Below, piece after piece: positions 1 through 5,840 of a DNA stretch of 17,520 nucleotides. Within the stretch, counting starts at the first letter, position 1. Every line of letters starts with the position of its first letter. Made by a program: the position numbers and the translations under genes. A model generated the notes under the pieces. It worked only from the letters and a program-made list of their open reading frames with translations. It did no database searches and was not told where the DNA came from. The DNA is from JAWWBL01 sp033720975 (GTDB lineage: Bacteria > Actinomycetota > Acidimicrobiia > Spongiisociales > ZC4RG35): assembly GCA_033720975.1 (NCBI GenBank), contig JAWWBL010000034.1:1-17520 (forward strand). The letters are read 5' to 3'.

Positions 1-1083
1 AGCAGTCATCACGATGGCTGCAAGGGTCGGTGCCGGCATCTGCCCTATGACGTCGGGGAAGGCGATCATCAGAACCACAACACCTCCCGCTGCAACCAAC
101 CCTGTGACCTGCGTCTTGGATCCAACCGCCATGGCTACGGCGGTTCGTGACGAGGACGCGCTGGTGGCGAAACCCTGGAACACTCCAGAAAGGAGATTGG
201 CCGCGCCCAGCGCCTTGATCTCACTGTTGGGATCGACCTGTCCTCCGCCTTTCATGGCCGTCGCGGTCGAGAGGGCTCCCGTATCCGCAAACGACACGAG
301 AGCGACCGCCACCGCGCCCAACAGGAGCGCCGGGAACTCCTCGAAGCCCGATGAAGGGAACGTGAGTGCTGGCAGGCCGGAGGGAATGTCTCCGACCGTG
401 TCCACTGCCACCCCGAAGAAGACAACGACGGCGATCGACAGTGCCGCAGCCACCACCACACCCGGCCGCAGCCGTGAGAGTCGATTGAGGAGAAGAATCA
501 CGGTGACACCACCGCCGGCCACGGCCACCGCGGAAAGGCTGGTTTGCCCTTCGGTGATGCCTCGCACCGAGTCGGCGATCAACGCAAACGGAGACCCGAC
601 GTCTACCGAGAAGCCCAGGGCCTTCGGCACCTGGGAGACGAAAATGAGCACGGCGATGCCGTTCAGGTAGCCGATCCGGATGGGCTTGGACAGCAGTTCG
701 GTGACGACGCCGAGTCGCAGATACCCTGCGGCGATGCACACCAGTCCCGCCAGGAGGCTGAGCATCGAGGCATAAGCGACCGCCGATGATTGGTCACCGA
801 TGGCCAGAGGAAGCACGACTGCGGCAATCACGGGGGCGAGGGAAGAATCGGGGCCCAGGACCAAGCGACGGTTGGGACCGAATAGGGAATACCCAACCAA
901 CGCAGCGATGGTCGTGTAGATGCCTGTCACTGCAGGAAGCCCGGTCAGCTCGGCGTATGCCATCCCCTGGGGGAGCAACATCGTGGCCAGCACCACGCCG
1001 GTGACCAGATCGGGCCTGAGATAGCTCCGCCGATATGACCGCAGCGTGGCAACGATCGGAAGCTTTTCGAGAACTGTGGTGAT
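1..1083 (-). CDS. SulP-family anion permease (sulfate/bicarbonate type), C-terminus beyond left edge
   Basis: Inner-membrane anion transporter of the SulP (SLC26-like) family; substrate (sulfate, bicarbonate or dicarboxylate) cannot be told from this fragment. The minus-strand frame is open from the left edge and reads the SulP N-terminus: an LRSYRRSYLRPDLVTG stretch, then the first helix with LLPQGMAYAELTGLP, then LFGPNRRLVLGPDSS, KPIRIGYLNGIAVLIF and, near the edge, GFATSASSSRTAVA. About 360 residues are present; the rest of the transmembrane core and any STAS domain are outside. The start is a problem: between the in-frame TAG at 1156-1158 and the first helix there is no ATG, GTG or TTG. 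The best-placed start is ATC at 1081-1083, with AGAAGG seven bases upstream; CTG at 1141-1143 is another option. Family is confident, start is not. Confidence 0.9.
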   Translation of the reverse strand, partial: MTTVLEKLPIVATLRSYRRSYLRPDLVTGVVLATMLLPQGMAYAELTGLPAVTGIYTTIAALVGYSLFGPNRRLVLGPDSSLAPVIAAVVLPLAIGDQSSAVAYASMLSLLAGLVCIAAGYLRLGVVTELLSKPIRIGYLNGIAVLIFVSQVPKALGFSVDVGSPFALIADSVRGITEGQTSLSAVAVAGGGVTVILLLNRLSRLRPGVVVAAALSIAVVVFFGVAVDTVGDIPSGLPALTFPSSGFEEFPALLLGAVAVALVSFADTGALSTATAMKGGGQVDPNSEIKALGAANLLSGVFQGFATSASSSRTAVAMAVGSKTQVTGLVAAGGVVVLMIAFPDVIGQMPAPTLAAIVMTA

Positions 1084-1148
1084 GGGTCGCCCTTCTGAAC
1101 GCCAGAAGATACCGACCCGGACGCCTCCCCCTGCAAACCTCAGGTAGG

Positions 1149-1169
1149 TAGCGCCCTATACGGGCGCTA
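1149..1169. terminator. Inverted repeat between paaK and SulP genes, probable terminator or operator
   Basis: Perfect 8-bp inverted repeat TAGCGCCC / GGGCGCTA around a 5-base loop (TATAC); with one bulged base the stem extends by a further GG/CC pair. It starts 21 bases after the paaK stop and lies ahead of the SulP coding region. No T-run follows on either strand, so an intrinsic terminator, mRNA-processing hairpin or protein-binding site are all possible. Confidence 0.45.
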
Positions 1170-1189
1170 ACCGCCTCAAGAAAGAGGGA

Positions 1190-2554
1190 TCAGCCCAGCG
1201 GATCCTCGTCGGAGGTCTGCTCGAACACTCTCTTCGCCTTCCCCAGCTCTGATCGAGGCACGCTTCCCGGCGGTCCCACTTGGACCTGGGTGCGGAGCCT
1301 TACGGTCTCCATGAGCTTGGCCTGGAGCCTCGCCGAGATCTCGTCAGCCCTCTCCACCAGGCCCTCGTCGGCGAGTTCGACCCTGGCAATCAATTCGGGC
1401 AGCTTGGTCCGGCGGTCGACGATGATGGCGTAATTGGGGCCCAAGGCGGCGTCGCCCATCAGCACCGACTCGATGGTGCGCGGATAGACGTTTATCCCCC
1501 TGATGATCAACATGTCGTCCGCCCTGCCCTCGATCCTGGAAATGCGCCGGCTGGTGCGACCACAGGGGCAGGATTCCTCCAAGAAGCGGGTGATGTCCCG
1601 GGTTCGGTAGCGGATGACCGGCTGGGCCTGCTTGGTGAGAGTCGTGAGAACCAGTTCACCCCGCTCGCCTGGAGGGACGGGTTCCCCGGAATCGGGATCG
1701 ACGATCTCGGGGTAGAAGTGGTCCTCGAAGACGTGCAGGCCGCCCTTGTTCTCCAGGCATTCCGCTGCCACACCGGGCCCGATGATCTCCGAAAGCCCGT
1801 AGATGTCACAGGCTGAGTACCCACCGCCCCAGGCATCTTCGATCTTCGCCCTCAGCTCCTTGGACCACGGCTCGGCACCGTGGATTCCCCATCGAAGCGA
1901 GATCTCGTCTTTCAAGCCCATCTCCACAGCCCGCTCGGCGAGGATCAACGAGAACGAAGGGGTGGCGGCCAGCCCGGTGGCCCCGACGTCGGCCATGAGT
2001 TGCACCTGGAATCCTGGGTTGCCTCCCGATGCAGGCACCGCGATGGCACCAAGTTCCTCGACCCCGTAGTGCAGCCCGAGCCCACCTGTGAACAGGCCGT
2101 ATCCGTATGCGATGTGAACCGTGTCCTCGGCTGTGGCGCCGACAGCGGAAAGAGACCGGGCGTTGACCTCGGCGAACATGTGGATGTCCGCCTCTGTGTA
2201 GGCAACGATCGTTGGCTTGCCCGACGTCCCGGAGGATGCGTGCACCCGCACGACATCCGACTTCGGTACCGCCAACATTCCAAAGGGAAAGGTGTCTCTG
2301 AACTCCTGCTTCTCGGTGAAGGGGAGCAGTGCAATTTCATCAACAGTGTCGACCGGTCCGACCGACCCCAACTTGGTCTGCCAGTACTCGGAGTCGTGCG
2401 CCGACAGACGTTGGACGAGGGACACGAGACGTTCGGATTGGAGTCGCCGTAGCTCAGCCTTCTCGATGGTCTCCATCGCGCGCATGTGCATGAACCTGGC
2501 GATCCTATCCGGGCCCGACTGAACCAAATCAGCAGGAACTTCGTATTCATACAT
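1190..2554 (-). CDS. paaK: Phenylacetate-CoA ligase (PaaK-like AMP-forming acyl-CoA synthetase)
   Basis: Cytoplasmic enzyme that would activate phenylacetate, or a related aryl acid, with ATP and CoA to the CoA thioester. The 454-residue protein has the adenylate-forming P-loop SSGTSGKPT at residues 107-115, an IYGLSEIIGPG block, GERGELVLTTLTKQAQP, and the PaaK-type CPCGRTSRRISRIEGRADD block leading into MLIIRGINVYPRTIE, then a small C-terminal domain. Length fits PaaK (about 430-450). The start shown has no Shine-Dalgarno and lies only 20 bases from the divergent gene at 2575. An internal ATG at 2491 (residue 22) would leave room for a divergent promoter and begins nearer the usual PaaK N-terminus. 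No other phenylacetate genes are in view, so the substrate is uncertain; PaaK relatives also include coenzyme F390 synthetases. Confidence 0.88.
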   Translation of the reverse strand: MYEYEVPADLVQSGPDRIARFMHMRAMETIEKAELRRLQSERLVSLVQRLSAHDSEYWQTKLGSVGPVDTVDEIALLPFTEKQEFRDTFPFGMLAVPKSDVVRVHASSGTSGKPTIVAYTEADIHMFAEVNARSLSAVGATAEDTVHIAYGYGLFTGGLGLHYGVEELGAIAVPASGGNPGFQVQLMADVGATGLAATPSFSLILAERAVEMGLKDEISLRWGIHGAEPWSKELRAKIEDAWGGGYSACDIYGLSEIIGPGVAAECLENKGGLHVFEDHFYPEIVDPDSGEPVPPGERGELVLTTLTKQAQPVIRYRTRDITRFLEESCPCGRTSRRISRIEGRADDMLIIRGINVYPRTIESVLMGDAALGPNYAIIVDRRTKLPELIARVELADEGLVERADEISARLQAKLMETVRLRTQVQVGPPGSVPRSELGKAKRVFEQTSDEDPLG

Positions 2555-2574
2555 AGCCGCGGAGAAGGAGCGAC

Positions 2575-2790
2575 ATGCGGAAGAGGATCAGCGTCATCGC
2601 CGCGATCGTGGCGGCCAGCCTGGCCCTGTCACTGCCGGCCTTGGCCCACGACGGCGGGCCGTGCAATGACAGTGGCGAGCCCGGTAACTCGGACTACGCC
2701 CAGCACCACATCGTGCCATTGGCGAAAGATGGCATCATCGGAAAGGGCCACAAGCCTGGGGCGCACCAGGGCTTCTCGGTCTGCCGCTGA
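2575..2790 (+). CDS. Small exported protein, 71 aa, unknown function
   Basis: Function not recognised. The start is well supported: GGAGAAGGAG lies four bases before the ATG. Residues 1-24 form a textbook signal peptide: basic MRKR, a hydrophobic core, and a likely cleavage after LPALA. The mature peptide would be about 47 residues, beginning HDGGPCNDSGEPG and ending GAHQGFSVCR. It has two cysteines that could form one disulfide outside the cell and several histidines (two adjacent in AQHHIVPL), so metal binding is conceivable but only inferred. It is transcribed divergently from the paaK-like gene, with hairpins downstream at 2791-2818 and 2835-2864. This is one of only two plus-strand genes in the window. 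Confidence 0.75.
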   Translation: MRKRISVIAAIVAASLALSLPALAHDGGPCNDSGEPGNSDYAQHHIVPLAKDGIIGKGHKPGAHQGFSVCR

Positions 2791-2818
2791 GGGTGTGACC
2801 GGGGCCACGAACACACCC
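2791..2818 (+). terminator. Possible hairpin directly after the small exported-protein gene
   Basis: GGGTGTG (2791-2797) pairs with CACACCC (2812-2818) around a 14-base loop, starting at the base after the TGA stop. No strong T-run follows, so this is a weak terminator or a 3'-end stabilising hairpin; the stronger palindrome at 2835-2864 lies 17 bases further on. Confidence 0.35.
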
Positions 2819-2834
2819 ACTTGAGAACAAGAAA

Positions 2835-2864
2835 AGAGGGAGCGGCCAATTGGCCGCTCCCTCT
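2835..2864. terminator. Perfect 30-bp palindrome, bidirectional intrinsic terminator
   Basis: Arms AGAGGGAGCGGCC and GGCCGCTCCCTCT around AATT make a perfect palindrome with a 13-bp GC-rich stem. On the minus strand it is followed by TTTTCTTGTTCT, so it is a good intrinsic terminator for the CsbD-like gene ending at 2889. It also lies downstream of the converging small exported-protein gene and may terminate both. Confidence 0.85.
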
Positions 2865-2888
2865 CGAATCGAATGGACTTCTAGTTGG

Positions 2889-3110
2889 TCAGGAGGTCCA
2901 CTCCTCGACCTTGCGCTCGATGGACTCGAGGCTCTCGCCCGTCTTCATCTTGACGGCGCCCACAAACTGGTCCCAGTTACCGCGGGCCATCTCGAGCTCC
3001 TGGTCGGTGAGGTCACCCCACGCGGCGCGGGCCTTCCCCTTGAACTTGTCCCATGCGCCTTCGACGCGAAGCCTCTCGGTGTAATCAGTAGCTGTAGTAG
3101 TGCGCTCCAT
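2889..3110 (-). CDS. CsbD-like general stress protein
   Basis: Small cytoplasmic protein of the CsbD family, linked in many bacteria to the general stress response but without a defined biochemical role. The 73 residues hold the family pattern: WDKFKGKARAAWGDLTDQE at about 20-38, then GNWDQFVGAVKMKTGE and a charged C-terminal helix ending EEWTS. The start at 3110 is fixed by a near-perfect AAGGAGGAT ribosome-binding site just upstream; a longer reading of the frame to 3164 would run over that site and the promoter. The gene stands alone, with a sigma-B-like promoter at 3151-3176 and a strong terminator at 2835-2864, so it is probably monocistronic. Confidence 0.9.
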   Translation of the reverse strand: MERTTTATDYTERLRVEGAWDKFKGKARAAWGDLTDQELEMARGNWDQFVGAVKMKTGESLESIERKVEEWTS

Positions 3111-3150
3111 TTCATCCTCCTTGGGGGTGGTTGCGCTGTATATCCCGTCC

Positions 3151-3176
3151 TTACCCGGCGCCACCGTCCCTCAAAC
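3151..3176 (-). promoter_or_regulatory. Candidate sigma-B/sigma-F-type promoter for the CsbD-like gene
   Basis: On the minus strand GTTT (3176-3173) is followed after 16 bases by GGGTAA (3156-3151), matching the GTTT-N14-17-GGGTA pattern of actinobacterial and Bacillus general-stress sigma factors. The predicted transcription start falls about 30-35 bases before the CsbD start codon, with the AAGGAGGAT site inside the leader. It is upstream of just the kind of gene such sigma factors control. Confidence 0.6.
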
Positions 3177-3219
3177 ACCCGCTTGACCAAGGCCTCGCCC
3201 GCCGATCAGGCTCATGCTG

Positions 3220-3597
3220 TCATCGATCAGCAGGCTCCGATCGCTGCTCGGCCCACAACAGCGAGAACATGACCGTTGCGGACACGAGATGAAAGACGAT
3301 GAGCTGGGTGATCGAGTTGCGGGACGCCTCATCGAAAGCGAAATAGCCATCGAAGCCCACATACATCACCATTTGGGATCCGGCAGCCAGGAAGAACAGG
3401 ACCAATCCCCAATTTCGCCCGGTCCATAGGCCGATGACAATCGCACTGTCAACGACGAGAAAGATCACATCGAGAACGGTGAAGACCGCCACCCGGTCGC
3501 CGGGGACTGGAGGCCCGAGCCCAACGAGATTGGCCGCGTGCACCAGCGCACCGTATGCATAGAAAACGGCCACGAACCGCCGAAACACCAGGTACAT
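3220..3597 (-). CDS. Four-helix integral membrane protein, unknown function
   Basis: Function not recognised. From the ATG at 3597 the protein has 125 residues with four hydrophobic segments at about 5-27, 36-58, 63-82 and 96-116, a short polar loop (GFDGYFAFDEASRNS) between helices three and four, and a charged tail. The frame is open further upstream to an ATG at 3756, but those extra 53 residues are basic, proline-rich and not membrane-like, so the shorter start is preferred. No Shine-Dalgarno precedes 3597; a TATTCT at 3613-3608 would fit a -10 box for a nearly leaderless transcript, but no matching -35 is evident. The gene is flanked by the CsbD-like gene and the TPR gene on the same strand. 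Confidence 0.65.
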   Translation of the reverse strand: MYLVFRRFVAVFYAYGALVHAANLVGLGPPVPGDRVAVFTVLDVIFLVVDSAIVIGLWTGRNWGLVLFFLAAGSQMVMYVGFDGYFAFDEASRNSITQLIVFHLVSATVMFSLLWAEQRSEPADR

Positions 3598-3874
3598 CTG
3601 ACGATCGAGAATAGGCACGGGACACGGACCGACCTCGAACTGCGGAGCCACCTTCGAGCCGCTTGATTTCGGCCCCTTGGGAGGGGGTCTGCTGAGGATC
3701 GCTCGCAACGGTCTCTGTTCCATACAATGGCGTGAGGAGAGAGCATGGCCCTCCACATCCCGAGGACGCTCCGGTCTGCACGGTCGACCTGAAGAAGGTC
3801 TGCTCCGTCAAAAGAGTCGTCGGCGATCCTCTGGCGAGGCAGGACTCGCCGTCAAGCGCCGGGCAGACTCCCGA
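3598..3874. other. 277-bp stretch with no supported gene
   Basis: This lies between the TPR-like gene and the membrane-protein gene. Short open frames on both strands overlap here but none has a good ribosome-binding site or protein-like composition. I see no tRNA, clear hairpin terminator or repeat. It may hold the membrane protein's promoter, or an N-terminal extension of it if the ATG at 3756 is used. Confidence 0.4.
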
Positions 3875-4369
3875 TTACTCGAGGAGCTGGGGTTCGTCGG
3901 GCGGGGGTGGCCGCAAGTGCGCCTCTTTTATTGTTCGGGCGCACGCGTTCCAGCGGAGGATGGCGTCGTCATTGCCTTCGGGCCTCAATGACTCTGCCTT
4001 CTCGAAGTGGTCCATCGCCTCGGAAAGGGCTTGGTATGCCATGGCCGCCCCGGCGGGTCGGCTCAGGGCTGCGCGGCCAACACGTTCGGCGATGATCCCC
4101 GCGTAGTAGTGCCGTTGGTACTCGTCGTCGATCTGGGAGGCGTACCGCCGGGCTTCGTTGGCAGATGCACCGCTCGCTGCAAACTCGTCGGTCATGGCCA
4201 GCACGAGCGTCACCAGGGCTCGTCGATTGTCAGGGTCGATCTCCAGCACATCGAAGCAGATGCTTTGGGCAAGTCTTGGTTGGTTGAGCAGCCGATAGTG
4301 CTCCGCTCGCGCAACCGCCGGCTCGAGACCGGTGGGTGTGATCTTCTTGAGCTCGAGTTCGTCGCTCAT
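3875..4369 (-). CDS. TPR-like protein, last gene of the frd operon
   Basis: A 164-residue soluble, helical protein with tetratricopeptide-like character: residues 17-50 (AVARAEHYRLLNQPRLAQSI, then a CFDVLEIDPDN turn) look like a TPR unit with the typical ID-PDN ending, and residues 108-132 form a second (AAMAYQALSEAMDHFEKAES). The C-terminal tail is proline-rich. TPRs usually mediate protein contacts; no catalytic motif is visible. The start at 4369 is chosen for its GGAGGAGT ribosome-binding site; the frame opens further to 4402, but that would overlap frdD. It begins 13 bases after the frdD stop on the same strand, so it is probably co-transcribed with frdABCD and could help assemble or regulate the complex; that role is inference from position only. 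Confidence 0.78.
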   Translation of the reverse strand: MSDELELKKITPTGLEPAVARAEHYRLLNQPRLAQSICFDVLEIDPDNRRALVTLVLAMTDEFAASGASANEARRYASQIDDEYQRHYYAGIIAERVGRAALSRPAGAAMAYQALSEAMDHFEKAESLRPEGNDDAILRWNACARTIKEAHLRPPPPDEPQLLE

Positions 4370-4382
4370 GACTCCTCCGACA

Positions 4383-4724
4383 CTACAGACGCAGTGCTCC
4401 AAGTCCGGCTAGGACGGTTCCACCGATGGCCAACCCGTAAAAGAGCCACGCCTGGTTTCCCAGCCGTCGCAGACCCAGATCGACCAACGCATAGCGGAAC
4501 CGATGCGCCCAATGGAACAAGAACAGAAAGCACAGCCCGACGAGAACGATGCGACTGACGGGGTTGCGGAGGAGTTCGGCCAGGTTGGCCTCGCTCACCC
4601 AACCGGCCGGCACGGCGATACCGCTGATGATGACCATTGCGGGCAGCAGCATCGCCGACGCGGTACCTCCGGCAGCGAAAAGCAGCCAGAACAAGGGAGC
4701 AGTTCGATCGGGCGCGCTGTTCAT
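4383..4724 (-). CDS. frdD: Fumarate reductase membrane anchor subunit D
   Basis: Second hydrophobic anchor of quinol:fumarate reductase; with FrdC it holds FrdAB on the cytoplasmic face of the membrane and helps form the quinone sites. The 113 residues have three transmembrane helices. Features that line up with E. coli FrdD are APLFWLLFAAGG near the N-terminus, HRFRYALVDLGL before the last helix and WLFYGLA inside it. The start is the ATG at 4724, overlapping the frdC stop as ATGA; an in-frame GTG at 4739 would extend it by five residues. Length matches the family (about 115-120). No haem-ligand pattern is obvious, as in haem-free E. coli-type enzymes. Confidence 0.9.
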   Translation of the reverse strand: MNSAPDRTAPLFWLLFAAGGTASAMLLPAMVIISGIAVPAGWVSEANLAELLRNPVSRIVLVGLCFLFLFHWAHRFRYALVDLGLRRLGNQAWLFYGLAIGGTVLAGLGALRL

Positions 4725-5101
4725 CCGATCACCAGCCACAGGACGACCGCCGTCACGATCAGGAACAATGTGCCGTTGTACCCCGCGATCAGGTCGGGCT
4801 CGACGCGCTCATCGTCCCTCCAGACAACCAGGACCTTCGGGGTGAGGGCGATCCAAGTGCCGGTGTGGTAGAGCGCAAGAATCAAGAGAACCGCGTGCAA
4901 CCAAACGCTCAGCGGTGTCCTGAGAAAGTCGAAGAACCCCGGAGATGATGCACCAGCGGCCGTGGCGAAGAGGGCCCACACCATGAGCCCGGTGTAGGCC
5001 AGAACGGCGAGACTGGTCAGCTCCCGCACCATGAATTGAAAGTATGTAGCTCTCCGCAGCCACCAGAAGCGGGGCAGGCGCGTGTGCCACTCCCTAGTCA
5101 C
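4721..5101 (-). CDS. frdC: Fumarate reductase membrane anchor subunit C
   Basis: First hydrophobic anchor of quinol:fumarate reductase. The 126 residues have three transmembrane helices and the FrdC pattern: RFWWLRRATYFQFMVRELTS ahead of helix 1, GFFDFLRTPLSVWLHAVLLI into helix 2, ALYHTGTWIALTPK at its end. It starts with GTG at 5101 inside frdB, giving an 8-base overlap, and is preceded by GAGAGGG seven bases upstream. It overlaps frdD by ATGA, so frdC and frdD should be translationally coupled. By eye alignment, the Glu that E. coli FrdC uses in quinol oxidation (Glu29) is not conserved; a neighbouring position is hydrophobic, so quinone chemistry may differ. Confidence 0.9.
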   Translation of the reverse strand: MTREWHTRLPRFWWLRRATYFQFMVRELTSLAVLAYTGLMVWALFATAAGASSPGFFDFLRTPLSVWLHAVLLILALYHTGTWIALTPKVLVVWRDDERVEPDLIAGYNGTLFLIVTAVVLWLVIG

Positions 5102-5840
5102 GTTTCGACCCTCTCGGCATCACGAACGACTTGGCCCAGTCCAGGGCGTATGAGAGCTTGAGCATCTGGATGGCGCCCGCTGGGTCGACGTCCTTGGGGC
5201 AGACTTCGGTACATGCGCCAACATACGTGCACTCCCAGATACCTTCGTGTGCGGTCACGACGTCGGCGCGCTGTGACTGCCCCTCATCGCGGGAGTCGAG
5301 GTTGTAGCGCTCGGCGAGAGCCAGAGCTGCCGGTCCGGTGAAGGTCGAGTCGAGCCCGTACACAGGGCACGCCGAGTAACACAGCATGCAATTGATACAC
5401 ATGCTGAACCGCTTGTAGCGAGCCACCTGACCCGGAGTCTGGCGGTACTCCCCGTCTTCGGGACCGGCCTCCTCCTCACGTATCAGCCATGGCGAAACCG
5501 TGGGCAGTTTCTCCATGAAGTCATCCATGTTGATCACCAGGTCACGAACCACAGGGAAATGGGTGAGGGGCTCGATCTTGATCGTGTCGGTGTCGTAGTC
5601 GCGGACAAACGTCTCGCAGGTCAGTTTTGCCTCGCCGTTGACCATCATCCCGCAGCTTCCGCAGATCCCCATCCGGCATGACCAGCGAAAACTGAGGGTC
5701 GGGTCGTGCTGGTCTTTGACGTGGTTCAGGGCATCGAGAACAACCCAGTCGTCCCGATAGCTGATCTCATAGCGTTGGAACCGAGGCTCATCTTCGCTGT
5801 CGGGCAGATAGCGGAAGACTTCGAGGATGTGGTCAGGCAC
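5094..5840 (-). CDS. frdB: Fumarate reductase iron-sulfur subunit B
   Basis: Electron-transfer subunit carrying three iron-sulfur clusters between the membrane quinone site and the FrdA flavin. In 248 residues all ligands are visible: the [2Fe-2S] set C55, C60, C63, C75 (SCRMGICGSCG with a later Cys); CINCMLCYSACP giving C148, C151, C154 and C158; and CTYVGACTEVCPKDVDP giving C204, C210, C214. By family knowledge C148/C151/C154/C214 hold [4Fe-4S] and C158/C204/C210 hold [3Fe-4S]. Start is GTG at 5840, overlapping the frdA end by 8 bases, with GAGAGGG nine bases upstream. Length and Cys spacing match E. coli-type FrdB closely, supporting fumarate reductase over succinate dehydrogenase. Confidence 0.95.
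   Translation of the reverse strand: MPDHILEVFRYLPDSEDEPRFQRYEISYRDDWVVLDALNHVKDQHDPTLSFRWSCRMGICGSCGMMVNGEAKLTCETFVRDYDTDTIKIEPLTHFPVVRDLVINMDDFMEKLPTVSPWLIREEEAGPEDGEYRQTPGQVARYKRFSMCINCMLCYSACPVYGLDSTFTGPAALALAERYNLDSRDEGQSQRADVVTAHEGIWECTYVGACTEVCPKDVDPAGAIQMLKLSYALDWAKSFVMPRGSKRD

Noticed and set aside
14..670. 218-codon open frame on the plus strand at the left edge
   Set aside because: The opposite strand reads the continuous SulP permease; the plus frame is Thr/Ala/Pro-rich noise.
1880..2452. 190-codon open frame on the plus strand across the paaK-like gene
   Set aside because: Antisense shadow of a conserved enzyme gene, without a domain or a ribosome-binding site.
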